Source: Duganella alba (GTDB lineage Bacteria; Pseudomonadota; Gammaproteobacteria; Burkholderiales; Burkholderiaceae_D). Taken from it: a DNA stretch of 64,000 bases. The stretch lies in contig NZ_WKJN01000019.1 in NCBI RefSeq assembly GCF_009674495.1, positions 56,363 through 120,362 of the forward strand. Reading direction: 5' to 3'. The position numbers and the translations under genes are program-made. The notes under the pieces are model-generated. The model did not search any database. It saw nothing but the letters and a program-made list of their open reading frames with translations, and was not told where the DNA came from. This document shows positions 8,721 through 15,889 of the stretch, piece after piece. The stretch's first letter is position 1. Each line of letters begins with the position of its first letter.

Positions 8721-8957
8721 TCATTCTGGCTTAGAGAAGCCTATCGATGTGCCCAGGATTAAGGCACCAAAACCATTAGTGTTATTACCGTTGACGTAGC
8801 CTGATGTGGAAGCACTTGTGAACTCCGCAGCATTGCGCGTTCGGATCGACGAAATGTACATGACAGGGTCATGAAATCCTCCGTCGATACTCTCTACCAA
8901 AATTTCGACGTCGTCATCGTATTTAGATAGCAGTTTGAGAAGGTCCGTTTTTCTCAT
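8721..8957 (-). CDS. Small hypothetical protein
   Basis: Protein of 78 residues, family not recognised. The N-terminal half is amphipathic helix then strand (LLKLLSKYDDDVEILVESIDGG), a shape common in small phage and plasmid proteins; the C-terminal half is Ser/Thr/Asn/Gly-rich. No signal or membrane segment. The ribosome site is weak. Being in the island next to the H-NS gene, it may be mobile-element cargo. The chance that it is a true gene is fair because the frame is intact and the composition protein-like. Confidence 0.45.
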   Translation of the reverse strand: MRKTDLLKLLSKYDDDVEILVESIDGGFHDPVMYISSIRTRNAAEFTSASTSGYVNGNNTNGFGALILGTSIGFSKPE

Positions 8958-9124
8958 GATTTAAATCCAAAGATCACCTCATGGCAGCACTTAGCCGAAG
9001 CTAGCCGGCACTCAGCATATCATTTTGCATGTGAGGAAAATGCACTGATTATCACAATAGTCCACCTAGGCGAATTCGTCGCTTGTACAATTAGTCCATC
9101 TCAACACATGTAAAGGGCTGTGCA

Positions 9125-9415
9125 ATGTCTTCGTACCAAGACTATCAAAAGCAAATCGCAGAACTTCAGGCGAAAGCTGAAGCCGCTCGTCATGCGGAGG
9201 TCGCCGAGGCGAAAGCTAAGATCAAGGCAATCATGAGCGAATATGGATTGACCGTAGCTGACCTTGGCACTGCGTCCAAGCAAGCGCCTAAGACTCCTCG
9301 CAAACTCGTAGAGATCAAGTACAAGGATGAGGCAACTGGCGACACTTGGACTGGCCGCGGTCGCGCACCAAAGTGGCTCGAAGGTAAAGATAGGAATCAA
9401 TACCTGATTCGATGA
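9125..9415 (+). CDS. H-NS-like nucleoid-associated protein
   Basis: DNA-binding xenogeneic silencer of the short betaproteobacterial H-NS type, 96 residues. The N-terminal half (about 4-52) is a charged coiled-coil oligomerisation helix (QKQIAELQAKAEAARHAEVA). The C-terminal half carries the core DNA-binding motif YKDEATGDTWTGRGRAPKWL (about 66-85), which contacts the minor groove of AT-rich DNA. AAAGGG precedes the ATG. The gene lies inside the AT-rich island, convergent with and overlapping the recombinase by 19 bp. An island-borne H-NS copy would be expected to silence the AT-rich cargo around it and so ease its acquisition. Confidence 0.9.
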   Translation: MSSYQDYQKQIAELQAKAEAARHAEVAEAKAKIKAIMSEYGLTVADLGTASKQAPKTPRKLVEIKYKDEATGDTWTGRGRAPKWLEGKDRNQYLIR

Positions 9416-10059
9416 ACCGTCGATGGTGCGCTTTCTGCATCAGTTTGCTCAGCCATTTCGAGCGCATCATCAACTTCTATTCCAAGGTATCGGACCGTAC
9501 TTTCTAGGCGCGTATATCCAAGTAAGAGCTGAACTGCGCGCAGGTTCTTCGTCCGACGATAAATAAGCGTAGGCTTAGTACGACGCAGAGTATGCGTGCT
9601 ATATGCTGTAGGATCGAGGCCGATTTCTTCGAACCACTGATGTACGATGCGGGCGTACTGCCTGTTTGAAATATGTGGTGAATCTCCGATCCGGCTTGGG
9701 AACAGATAGTCGTTTTGTCTCAGGCCTGCAGAGCTGATCCATTCAACCAGACTTTTCCGCGTGCCTGCAGTGAGCCCAAACTGCACCGGGTGCTTTGTCT
9801 TTTGTTGCATCACAGTGGCGCGACTAGCCACATGGTTGCCGTGGCAAACGTCTTGCACCCGCAGTTGCACCAGATCGCAACCACGCAATTTGCTGTCGAT
9901 GGCCAGGTTAAAGAGCGCTAGGTCTCGCCGGCGCTCGTAGATTTCAAGTCTGACCCTAATAGCCCATATCTCACTAATACGCAGCGGAGCCTTTTGGCCA
10001 ATTAGCTTCCCCTTGTTCCATGGAGCGCGGTGCTCCGGGGTAGAAGTATGTGTGTTCAT
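9397..10059 (-). CDS. Tyrosine recombinase, catalytic-domain-only type, with H-III replaced by Tyr
   Basis: Site-specific recombinase/integrase family protein of 220 residues. It has only the catalytic domain; the usual core-binding domain is replaced by a short leader (APWNKGKLIGQKAPL). Catalytic candidates: first Arg in SKLRGCDLV, beta-hairpin Lys in QQKTKHPVQFGL, His-x-x-Arg in THTLRRTK, nucleophile Tyr in STVRYLGIEVDDAL. The position that is His in relatives (LLGHT) is Tyr here (LLGYT, codon TAT). The start is supported by an excellent GGGAGG 6 nt before the ATG. Compact recombinases of this kind are common in proteobacterial plasmids and islands. Whether it still recombines is uncertain given the substitution. 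Confidence 0.85.
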   Translation of the reverse strand: MNTHTSTPEHRAPWNKGKLIGQKAPLRISEIWAIRVRLEIYERRRDLALFNLAIDSKLRGCDLVQLRVQDVCHGNHVASRATVMQQKTKHPVQFGLTAGTRKSLVEWISSAGLRQNDYLFPSRIGDSPHISNRQYARIVHQWFEEIGLDPTAYSTHTLRRTKPTLIYRRTKNLRAVQLLLGYTRLESTVRYLGIEVDDALEMAEQTDAESAPSTVHRIRY

Positions 10060-10231
10060 GATAGACCTCCCTTGTTTGGACCTCTACTATGCGCGGCTTC
10101 AAGGCGAAGTGCTTTGTAATGTGGGAATGTGTGATATTTTCATTTCGGCAAGCTGGTATTCTATAGCTGACGCGCAACATGCAGGGCCGCAACCGGCCAG
10201 TAGCAGCCGGTCAAAGACTGAGAAAGTGAAA

Positions 10232-10537
10232 ATGATTTTATCGAACACAGTGGTTGTCACTGCCACAGATGATGTCAGCTCCGAGGCTGTTCAAAAGGAC
10301 AGCCACCATCATTTGACGTCTGAAGTGGATGTCAAAAACGGTGACATCTATTTGAGATTTTCTAGTCGCCTGGCGATGTATGATTTTGCGAAATCCTTGT
10401 TGCAAGAGGCTGTATTCGGTCAAAGTGGGCAGCAAGAATTTCTGCCACTGATTTCCGACGGAGATGCGCTGGTCTCAAACGGAGTCAGGATGACCGAAGG
10501 TAGCTCAAGAGTTTTCGTCTTCTATCGGGGCGAATAG
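10232..10537 (+). CDS. Small hypothetical protein, immunity-like
   Basis: I place the start at the ATG at 10232 (an in-frame GTG lies at 10226); upstream in-frame codons run through the recombinase's divergent leader and are unlikely coding. The protein is 101 residues, soluble, with no signal. The core is GDIYLRFSSRLAMYDFAKSL followed by LPLISDGDALVSNGVRM and SSRVFVFY. This pattern recalls small polymorphic-toxin immunity proteins (Imm32-like, from memory, low certainty). It is followed 66 bp later by a leucine-rich protein and then an Imm33-like gene on the same strand. No toxin gene is adjacent. Confidence 0.5.
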   Translation: MILSNTVVVTATDDVSSEAVQKDSHHHLTSEVDVKNGDIYLRFSSRLAMYDFAKSLLQEAVFGQSGQQEFLPLISDGDALVSNGVRMTEGSSRVFVFYRGE

Positions 10538-10603
10538 CTTTTCGATGGCTGACTACGGCCAAAAGCTGACGTTCCGCAACCAGTGATTATTCGATGAAAA
10601 CGG

Positions 10604-11155
10604 ATGGAGCTATCTAGAGTGCACCTAGAATTGATTCGCGACCTTTCTCGCGCTTTCCCTATAGTTGCTGAACCTGAATCTGTACTCAGTGCGAGGGTAT
10701 GGCATTGCAAATATAAGAGCCTCTTTCCTCTGGCCGAATTGAGCAACTTGGAAGAGTTGGTAATCGCTGGCTTTCCTGATGATTCGTTCGAATTTTTCTC
10801 TAAGCTTGAAAAACTGCGCGTCCTGCACGTACTTCATATGCCGCAGATTTTCGATATCCGTCCACTAGCCAAACTAGTGCATCTTAAGTCGTTATCGTTG
10901 GCGACGCTGCCCAGTTGGGACGCGTCAAGGAAGACAACCACCATTCAGTCGCTTGAACCACTGACGGCGATCCCAGAGCTAGCCTATCTGGAACTTTTGG
11001 GCATCTGTTCGCTAGACCAATCACTCGCACCGCTCGAGCGATGCAAGAATCTCCGAACGGCTCGTATTTCAAATTACCCTAAGGCAGAAATCGAGCGGTT
11101 CTTTTCTGGAGCGAAAGTCATCAATAAGTTCAACCCCGAACCTTCGTTTTGCTAA
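10604..11155 (+). CDS. Leucine-rich-repeat-like protein
   Basis: Protein of 183 residues, no signal peptide. From about residue 45 it shows leucine repeats with a period near 22-25: LSNLEELVIAGF, LEKLRVLHVLHMP, LVHLKSLSLATLP, IPELAYLELLGI, CKNLRTARISNYP. These build a short LRR solenoid, a protein-protein interaction scaffold. Similar small cytoplasmic LRR proteins occur as single genes in accessory regions near immunity-like genes; the partner is unknown. The ribosome site is weak (GAAAACGG just before the ATG). It lies between two immunity-like genes on the same strand, so a related role is possible but unproven. Confidence 0.65.
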   Translation: MELSRVHLELIRDLSRAFPIVAEPESVLSARVWHCKYKSLFPLAELSNLEELVIAGFPDDSFEFFSKLEKLRVLHVLHMPQIFDIRPLAKLVHLKSLSLATLPSWDASRKTTTIQSLEPLTAIPELAYLELLGICSLDQSLAPLERCKNLRTARISNYPKAEIERFFSGAKVINKFNPEPSFC

Positions 11156-11294
11156 TCGGCACAGTACTATGGAGGGTGTCATCTCGATGTGGGAATTCGT
11201 AAGTTTTACAGATAAGCAAGCTGCTATCCTGAACGCAGTCGGCCGGGTTCGGCCAGCAGCAGACATAGGCATCACACAACTGACTTAGGTAGAC

Positions 11295-11630
11295 ATGCCA
11301 ACTGGACACCATGATATTTGCCAGCGCTTCGACGTAGAGTGCTTGCCACCGGAGCTTGACCAGAAAGTAGGAATTGCGCTTAACTCGCTTGGCAATGTGC
11401 CGCTGCATGCGGTCCGCCTACGCCCTGAAAATGGTACATGTGGCTGGTATATTTACGGTGGCGAGTATTCAGACGATGCAGACTTTTACCAACCGCTTCA
11501 TGTAGCCCACTTGGGAGAGTATTGTCCGAGCATTCTCCCGTACTTGGCATTGCCTCCTGGATGGCGCGTCTTGCTCGCACCAGGCTATGGGGATGTATGG
11601 TTTGACGGCGAATTGCTGAAACACGGATGA
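11295..11630 (+). CDS. Imm33/DUF2185-type protein (putative orphan immunity protein)
   Basis: Soluble protein of 111 residues. The block GWYIYGGEYSDDADFYQPLH, then VAHLGEYCPSILPYLALPPGWR and GYGDVWFD, matches the DUF2185 family as I remember it; that family is classed as an immunity domain (Imm33) in polymorphic toxin systems. Immunity proteins bind and neutralise a cognate effector from related cells. No toxin, Rhs, VgrG or T6SS gene lies in the window, so this is an orphan, perhaps kept to resist toxins from neighbours. Family confidence is fair; the immunity role is inference from family. Confidence 0.65.
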   Translation: MPTGHHDICQRFDVECLPPELDQKVGIALNSLGNVPLHAVRLRPENGTCGWYIYGGEYSDDADFYQPLHVAHLGEYCPSILPYLALPPGWRVLLAPGYGDVWFDGELLKHG

Positions 11631-11681
11631 CGACTCATCGCGGCCAGGAACGGACATAAGCTTTGAAGAAAAGGAACCTCA

Positions 11682-12281
11682 GTGAAATCAATTGCGGCAT
11701 GTTTAATTTTTATACTCTTGGGCCTTGCAATGACAATGGACGCCTTTGCGGATATGCCTCCGATGGTGCGGACCAAGAATGAGAGGAAGTTTAAATTTGG
11801 TGACATCACTATCGTGCAGTCGTTCAACTCGATGAGAGACCCCATGTCGCCAGAGTTCAAGGTACAGGTCTACGATAAAAAACGACTTCTACTTCAATTA
11901 AGCGATGCTGCCTTTGACTCGTTTTATCCTTCGCCAAATGGCGAGGCATTTGTGGGGCTGTCCAATGCAGGGTGGCCGGGTACTGCTGCGATAATTTTTG
12001 ATAGACGTGGCCGAGTTTTACTTCTGGTGGAGCATGGTCTTGCAGAGTTTGATTACTGTAGCCAAACGTCTACTTTTATCAAGGAATGGTACGACGGTAA
12101 AGACCCACAAGTGAAATTTCCCATTTTCGACACTAGAAAAACTCCAATACCTGGAATTACTCTAAAGGACTGCCACGGGCAGACCGTTGATTTATTGGAC
12201 ACTATCTCTAAAGCAAGTGCCAATGCTCGTATAACGCTTCGCCATGAGATTAATATTCGATATGGGGATCGTGAAAAGTGA
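11682..12281 (+). CDS. Hypothetical exported protein (GTG start)
   Basis: Protein of 199 residues, not recognised. It starts at GTG 11682, supported by AAAAGGA 5-6 nt upstream. A signal peptide (about 1-23) ends at DAFADMPP. The mature part has beta-rich segments: RKFKFGDITIVQSFNS, PEFKVQVYDKKRLLLQLSD, then a small SPNGEAFVGLSNAGWPGTAAIIFDRRGR block that resembles one blade of a propeller-like protein, and two cysteines (DYCSQ, KDCHG) likely disulfide-bonded. Last gene of the AT-rich island on this side. Function unknown. Confidence 0.6.
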   Translation: MKSIAACLIFILLGLAMTMDAFADMPPMVRTKNERKFKFGDITIVQSFNSMRDPMSPEFKVQVYDKKRLLLQLSDAAFDSFYPSPNGEAFVGLSNAGWPGTAAIIFDRRGRVLLLVEHGLAEFDYCSQTSTFIKEWYDGKDPQVKFPIFDTRKTPIPGITLKDCHGQTVDLLDTISKASANARITLRHEINIRYGDREK

Positions 12282-12446
12282 GAGCAATCGATAGTGAATG
12301 CGAATGTCTGCAACGGGGCGAAGGGGGGCCATTGCGCTCGCGCATTTCACTAACCAACACCCAAGTTAAGGGCGAGCTGTCAGTCCGCCAGCATGCGCTG
12401 TTGAGGTCGTGGTGGCGAATTATGAGGTTGGCGCTGAGCAAAAAAA

Positions 12447-12465
12447 TGCCCGCGCGAGGCGGGCA
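12447..12465 (-). terminator. Rho-independent terminator of the sugar permease gene
   Basis: On the minus strand TGCCCGC pairs with GCGGGCA around a 5-nt loop, followed by six T residues (12441-12446). It starts 22 nt after the permease stop codon. This is a strong, classical GC stem with a U tract. Confidence 0.85.
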
Positions 12466-12487
12466 CTGCGTGGGCGCGGCGGGCTGC

Positions 12488-13795
12488 TTAGCCTGCTTTT
12501 TCGTCCGGGAAGGCGTTGGTGGTTTTCGAGCCCCAGACGGCGTAGAACAGTACGTACAGTTCGCATGCGGCGGTCAGCAGGAACGACAGTTGCAGGCCGA
12601 CAGTGTCGGCCAGCCAGCCTTGCACCACCACCAGCGCGCCGCCGGCGATCGCCATGATCAGCAGACCGGCGCCTTCTTCGGTCATCGGGCCCAGGCCCTT
12701 GATGCCCAGCGTGAAGATGGTCGGGAACATCACCGAGTGGAACAGGCCGACCGAAATCAGCGCCCACATGGCGAGGCTGCCGGTGCCCAGCGCGGCGATC
12801 ATCATGACGATGAAGGCGCCAATCGAGCAGAAGGCCAGCACACGCTCGGCGGTGGTTTTGTTCATCGCCCAGGCGCCGATGAAGCGGCCGACCAGCATGC
12901 CGCCCCACAGCAGGAACAGGTAGTGCGCGCCTTGCTCGTGGCTCAGGCCGCCAATTTCCGGCTGGCCGGTGAAGTTGATGAACAGGTTGGCCACGCCGAT
13001 TTCTGCGATCAGGTAGATGAAGATGGCCGGGATGCCGAACACCAGGTTGCGGTGCTTCCACAGCGACAGTTTTTCGCGCTCGGCGTCCGACACGCGGCTG
13101 GTGGCGCCGTGGTGCATCTTCGGCATCGGGAAGCGGGAGATGATCAGCGCCAGAATCACCAGCACGCCAGCCACGATCAGGTAAGGCAACTGCACGGCCT
13201 GCGCGTCGGCCAGTTTTTCAGCCTGGGTCAGCACGTGGCCGGCTTCGGCGGTGCCGGAAGCGGAACGGCCCAGAATCAGGTAGGCGCCGAACAGCGGCGC
13301 CAGCGTCGCACCCAGCGAATTGAACGCCTGCACCAGATTCAGACGCGAGGAGGCGGTTTCCGGCGAGCCGAGCACGGCAACGTAGGGATTGGCCGACACT
13401 TGCAGCAAGGTGATGCCGCAGGCAATCACGAACAGCGCGCACAGGGTGACGCCGTAGGACGGCAGGCGTGCAGCCGGGATCATCAGCAGGGCGCCGACCG
13501 ACATCATGCCCAGGCCGATCACCATCGATTTCTGGTAGCCCACCCGCTCGATCAGCCGCGCCGACGGAATCGAGGCGAAGAAATAGGCGATGAACCAGAC
13601 CGATTCGATCAGCGTGGTCTGGGTGTAGTTCAGGTCGAACACGCTGCGCAGGTGCGGCAGCAGCGTGTTGTTGATCACGGTGATGAAGCCCCAGGTGAAG
13701 AACAGGCTGGTCAGCAGTGACAAAACGGCGCGGGAACTGGTCGCGTTCGGCTGCGTCGCAACGGAACTGGTGGCGGTGGAAAGTGGAGCGGGCAT
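12488..13795 (-). CDS. MFS sugar:H+ symporter, FHS (FucP/GluP-like) family
   Basis: Inner-membrane hexose permease of the fucose/glucose-galactose symporter family; 435 residues, about twelve membrane segments. Supporting motifs are the early FFTWGFITVINNTLLPHL (FucP-like FxWGxxxxLND/N), QVSANPYVAVLG after TM5, LVQAFNSLGATLAPLFGAYL, and a second-half GGMLVGRFIGAWAM. The substrate (glucose, galactose, fucose or N-acetylglucosamine) cannot be fixed from sequence. The gene is monocistronic with its own terminator. Upstream (13796-13912) is AT-rich and holds a perfect 10-bp palindrome TGCTATAGCA at 13827-13836, possibly an operator. It is separated by about 117 bp from the tail of a LysR gene on the same strand. 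Confidence 0.85.
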   Translation of the reverse strand: MPAPLSTATSSVATQPNATSSRAVLSLLTSLFFTWGFITVINNTLLPHLRSVFDLNYTQTTLIESVWFIAYFFASIPSARLIERVGYQKSMVIGLGMMSVGALLMIPAARLPSYGVTLCALFVIACGITLLQVSANPYVAVLGSPETASSRLNLVQAFNSLGATLAPLFGAYLILGRSASGTAEAGHVLTQAEKLADAQAVQLPYLIVAGVLVILALIISRFPMPKMHHGATSRVSDAEREKLSLWKHRNLVFGIPAIFIYLIAEIGVANLFINFTGQPEIGGLSHEQGAHYLFLLWGGMLVGRFIGAWAMNKTTAERVLAFCSIGAFIVMMIAALGTGSLAMWALISVGLFHSVMFPTIFTLGIKGLGPMTEEGAGLLIMAIAGGALVVVQGWLADTVGLQLSFLLTAACELYVLFYAVWGSKTTNAFPDEKAG

Positions 13796-13912
13796 GAGTG
13801 TCTCTAGAAGTTTTCTTAACCTTCTATGCTATAGCAGCGCACGTATGATCTCCAATGCCAAAAAAACCAAGATCAATAACTTTTGCATATAGCTGGCAAC
13901 ACGATAGTAAAT

Positions 13913-14821
13913 CTATGCAAATTTCCCCACAATGAAGTCGACAAAGGTCCGTACCCGCAGCGACAGGTGGCGCGCGTGCGGATACAGCAGGATAAATGGC
14001 CGTGAGGTGCCGCCATGCTGGGGCAGCAGCTCGACCAGCGCGCCGCTGGCCAGATCCTGTTCGACGATGAAGCGGTAGGTCTGAACCACGCCGGCGCCGC
14101 TGCGGGCCAGAGTGACGATGCCCAGCACGTCTTCCGAGCAACATAATCCGCCTTCAGTGACCACATCGATGGCGACGCCGTCCTGCATGAATGGCCAGGG
14201 AATGCGCTTGCCGGTGCTCGGCAGGTCGAACTGGATGCATTCGTGCCGGCTCAGGTCGTCCAGCGAGGCCGGCGTGCCGGCGCGTTTCAGGTAGGCGGGG
14301 GAGGCCACCAGCACCAGTTCGGCATCCTCCAGCTTGCGGGCGATCAGGTTGGAATCGGCCGGCGCGCGGCCACGGATCGCCAGGTCGTAGCCTTCGTCGG
14401 CAAAGTCGATATTGCGATTGCTGACGTGGATGTCGATGGTCACTTCCGGGTAAGTGCGGCGGAATTCGCCCAGCAGCGGCAGCAGGCGGTAATGCGCATA
14501 GGGCGTCGGCGCGCTGATGCGCAGCGGGCCGGACGGCTGGACCTGGGCGCCGGTGATCTGCCGTTCGGCTTCGGTCAGCTGCGATAGCGCCTGCCGGCAT
14601 TGTTCGAAATAGACGCGGCCGCCGTCGGTCAGGCGGATCTGGCGCGTGGTTCGCACGAACAATCGCACACCCAGTCGTTCCTCCAGCCGCGAGACGGAGC
14701 GGCTGACGGCGGCCGGCGTGACGCCGGCTGCGGTGGCGGCTGCCGTGAAGCTGGACAGCTCGGCGGCCAGACAGAACAGTTCTATGCTGCCCAACAGCAC
14801 ATCATCGAATTGGCGTTTCAT
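13913..14821 (-). CDS. LysR-family transcriptional regulator
   Basis: 302 residues from ATG 14821; a longer in-frame start at 14971 would cross the divergent promoter and the operator-like repeat, so I reject it. The N-terminal winged helix (about 10-68) has SFTAAATAAGVTPAAVSRSVSRLEERLGVRLFVRTTR split over the helix-turn-helix. The periplasmic-binding-like effector domain follows (GPLRISAPTPYAHYRLLPLL, SNLIARKLEDAELVLVASPAYL). It is of the CrgA/DsdC-like subgroup that often controls a divergent SDR or quinone oxidoreductase. Here the divergent operon encodes SDR, tautomerase and DsbA-like protein. ATTGAT-N10-ATCAAT lies 8 nt upstream of its start. Confidence 0.93.
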   Translation of the reverse strand: MKRQFDDVLLGSIELFCLAAELSSFTAAATAAGVTPAAVSRSVSRLEERLGVRLFVRTTRQIRLTDGGRVYFEQCRQALSQLTEAERQITGAQVQPSGPLRISAPTPYAHYRLLPLLGEFRRTYPEVTIDIHVSNRNIDFADEGYDLAIRGRAPADSNLIARKLEDAELVLVASPAYLKRAGTPASLDDLSRHECIQFDLPSTGKRIPWPFMQDGVAIDVVTEGGLCCSEDVLGIVTLARSGAGVVQTYRFIVEQDLASGALVELLPQHGGTSRPFILLYPHARHLSLRVRTFVDFIVGKFA

Positions 14822-14829
14822 GGCGGTTG

Positions 14830-14851
14830 ATTGATTACATGAGGTATCAAT
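14830..14851. promoter_or_regulatory. LysR-type operator candidate ATTGAT-N10-ATCAAT
   Basis: A perfect 6-bp inverted repeat with a 10-nt spacer in the 109-bp region between the LysR gene and the SDR operon. It has the dyad shape expected for a LysR-type regulatory box and is close to the regulator's own start, fitting autorepression with activation of the divergent operon. Confidence 0.5.
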
Positions 14852-14930
14852 TGTCTTGCTTTTCAAGGTCTTTATCAAGGTTTGGCGCAAGAATATAGTT
14901 TGCTCACACCAACCCTGAAAGGAAATCATC

Positions 14931-15665
14931 ATGAGCAAGACAGTCATCGTTACCGGCGCATCGAGCGGCATCGGCTTTGCCGTTGCACAGGCTTATCTGC
15001 AACGCGGCTACAACGTGGTGGGCAATGCGCGCACCATCGAACGCCTGAAGGAAGCGGCGGACAAGCTGGGCAATCCGTCCAACTTCGTGCTGGTGCCAGG
15101 CGATATCGCCAAGCCGGCCACCGCCAAGGCGCTGTTCGATCGCGCCGTGGAAGCATTCGGCAAGGTCGACATCCTCATCAACAACGCCGGCATTTTCATC
15201 GCCAAGCCGGTCACCGACTACACCGAGCAAGACCTGGACGACCAACTGAACACCAACCTGAAAGGCGTGTTCTATCCGACGCAGCAGGCGGCCGCGCACA
15301 TGAGCGCCAACAAGTCCGGCCACATCGTCAACATCACCGCCAGCATTGCGATGCAGCCGAACGTGAAGGTGTCGGCGCTGCTGCCGGTGCTGATCAAGGG
15401 TGGCCTGAACAACGCCACGCGGGCGCTGGCGATCGAGCTGGCGGCATCCAACGTCAAGGTCAATGCGGTGGCGCCGGGCATCATCGCCACGCCGATGCAC
15501 AGCACCGATGAAGCCACGCAATCGTTCTTCCGCACGCTGGCGCCAACCGGCACCACCGGCGTGACGCAGGATGTGGTCGACGCCGTGCTGTACCTGACCG
15601 AATCCAACTTCACCACTGGCACTATTCTGCCGGTCGATGGCGGCGGCAGCGCCGGCACCTGGTAA
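14931..15665 (+). CDS. SDR-family oxidoreductase lacking the usual catalytic tyrosine
   Basis: Short-chain dehydrogenase/reductase of 244 residues, NAD(P)-dependent by fold. The Rossmann glycine motif TGASSGIG (about 8-15) and NNAGIF are intact, and the C-terminal GTILPVDGGGSAG is typical. At the YxxxK position the segment reads SALLPVLIKGGLNN: the Lys is present but the residue four before it is Pro, so there is no Tyr to donate the proton. From memory a subfamily with an SALASLTKGGL-like segment shares this loss. AAGGAAATCATC precedes the ATG. First gene of an operon with a tautomerase (17-bp gap) and a DsbA-like protein. The reaction is unknown; a non-classical activity or binding role is possible. 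Confidence 0.85.
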   Translation: MSKTVIVTGASSGIGFAVAQAYLQRGYNVVGNARTIERLKEAADKLGNPSNFVLVPGDIAKPATAKALFDRAVEAFGKVDILINNAGIFIAKPVTDYTEQDLDDQLNTNLKGVFYPTQQAAAHMSANKSGHIVNITASIAMQPNVKVSALLPVLIKGGLNNATRALAIELAASNVKVNAVAPGIIATPMHSTDEATQSFFRTLAPTGTTGVTQDVVDAVLYLTESNFTTGTILPVDGGGSAGTW

Positions 15666-15682
15666 ATCAAGCGAGGATCACC

Positions 15683-15889
15683 ATGCCATACGTAAATATC
15701 CGCGTCACCAATGAGGGCGTGACGGCCGCGCAGAAGCAGGAGCTGATCGAAGGCGCGACCGATCTGCTGCAACGCGTGCTGAACAAAAATCCAGCCACCA
15801 CCTTCGTCATCATCGATGAAGTGGAGACGGATAACTGGGGCGTCAACCGCCAGAACATCACGTCGGTGCGCAAGCAGGAGCGCAAATGA
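15683..15889 (+). CDS. 4-oxalocrotonate tautomerase-family protein (first paralogue)
   Basis: 68 residues. After removal of Met, Pro1 would be the catalytic base of the tautomerase superfamily (MPYVNIRVTNEGVT). The family catalyses enol-keto tautomerisation and related reactions as small oligomers. The C-terminal EVETDNWGV stretch is typical of a subgroup found next to oxidoreductases. It is very close to the protein at 21907-22137 (47 of the first 54 residues identical). GCGAGGATCACC precedes the ATG; its stop overlaps the next ATG by 4 bp (15886-15889). Likely acts on the same metabolite as the SDR upstream. Confidence 0.9.
   Translation: MPYVNIRVTNEGVTAAQKQELIEGATDLLQRVLNKNPATTFVIIDEVETDNWGVNRQNITSVRKQERK

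Larger units (their letters stand above)
6953..12383. mobile_element. Candidate genomic island (AT-richer accessory block with recombinase and H-NS-like gene)
   Basis: Between the histidine kinase and the sugar permease the composition and codon use are visibly more AT-rich than on either side, genes are short and face both ways, and most encode proteins of unknown or defence-associated type. A tyrosine recombinase (9397-10059) and an H-NS-like protein (9125-9415) lie near the middle. A 12-base string GCGAGCTGWCAG with one mismatch occurs near both ends (6953-6964 and 12372-12383), but it is short and could be chance. No tRNA, transposase or phage structural gene is present. The island nature is well supported by composition; the exact ends are not. 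Confidence 0.5.

Noticed and set aside
12278..13720. Plus-strand frame of 480 codons across the sugar permease
   Set aside because: Composition is His/Gln/Arg-rich shadow of the transmembrane gene; the minus-strand gene has clear FHS motifs and its own terminator.
13827..13836. TGCTATAGCA palindrome upstream of the sugar permease as a LacI operator
   Set aside because: Only 10 bp, with no adjacent LacI gene and no second copy; too weak to list as a feature.
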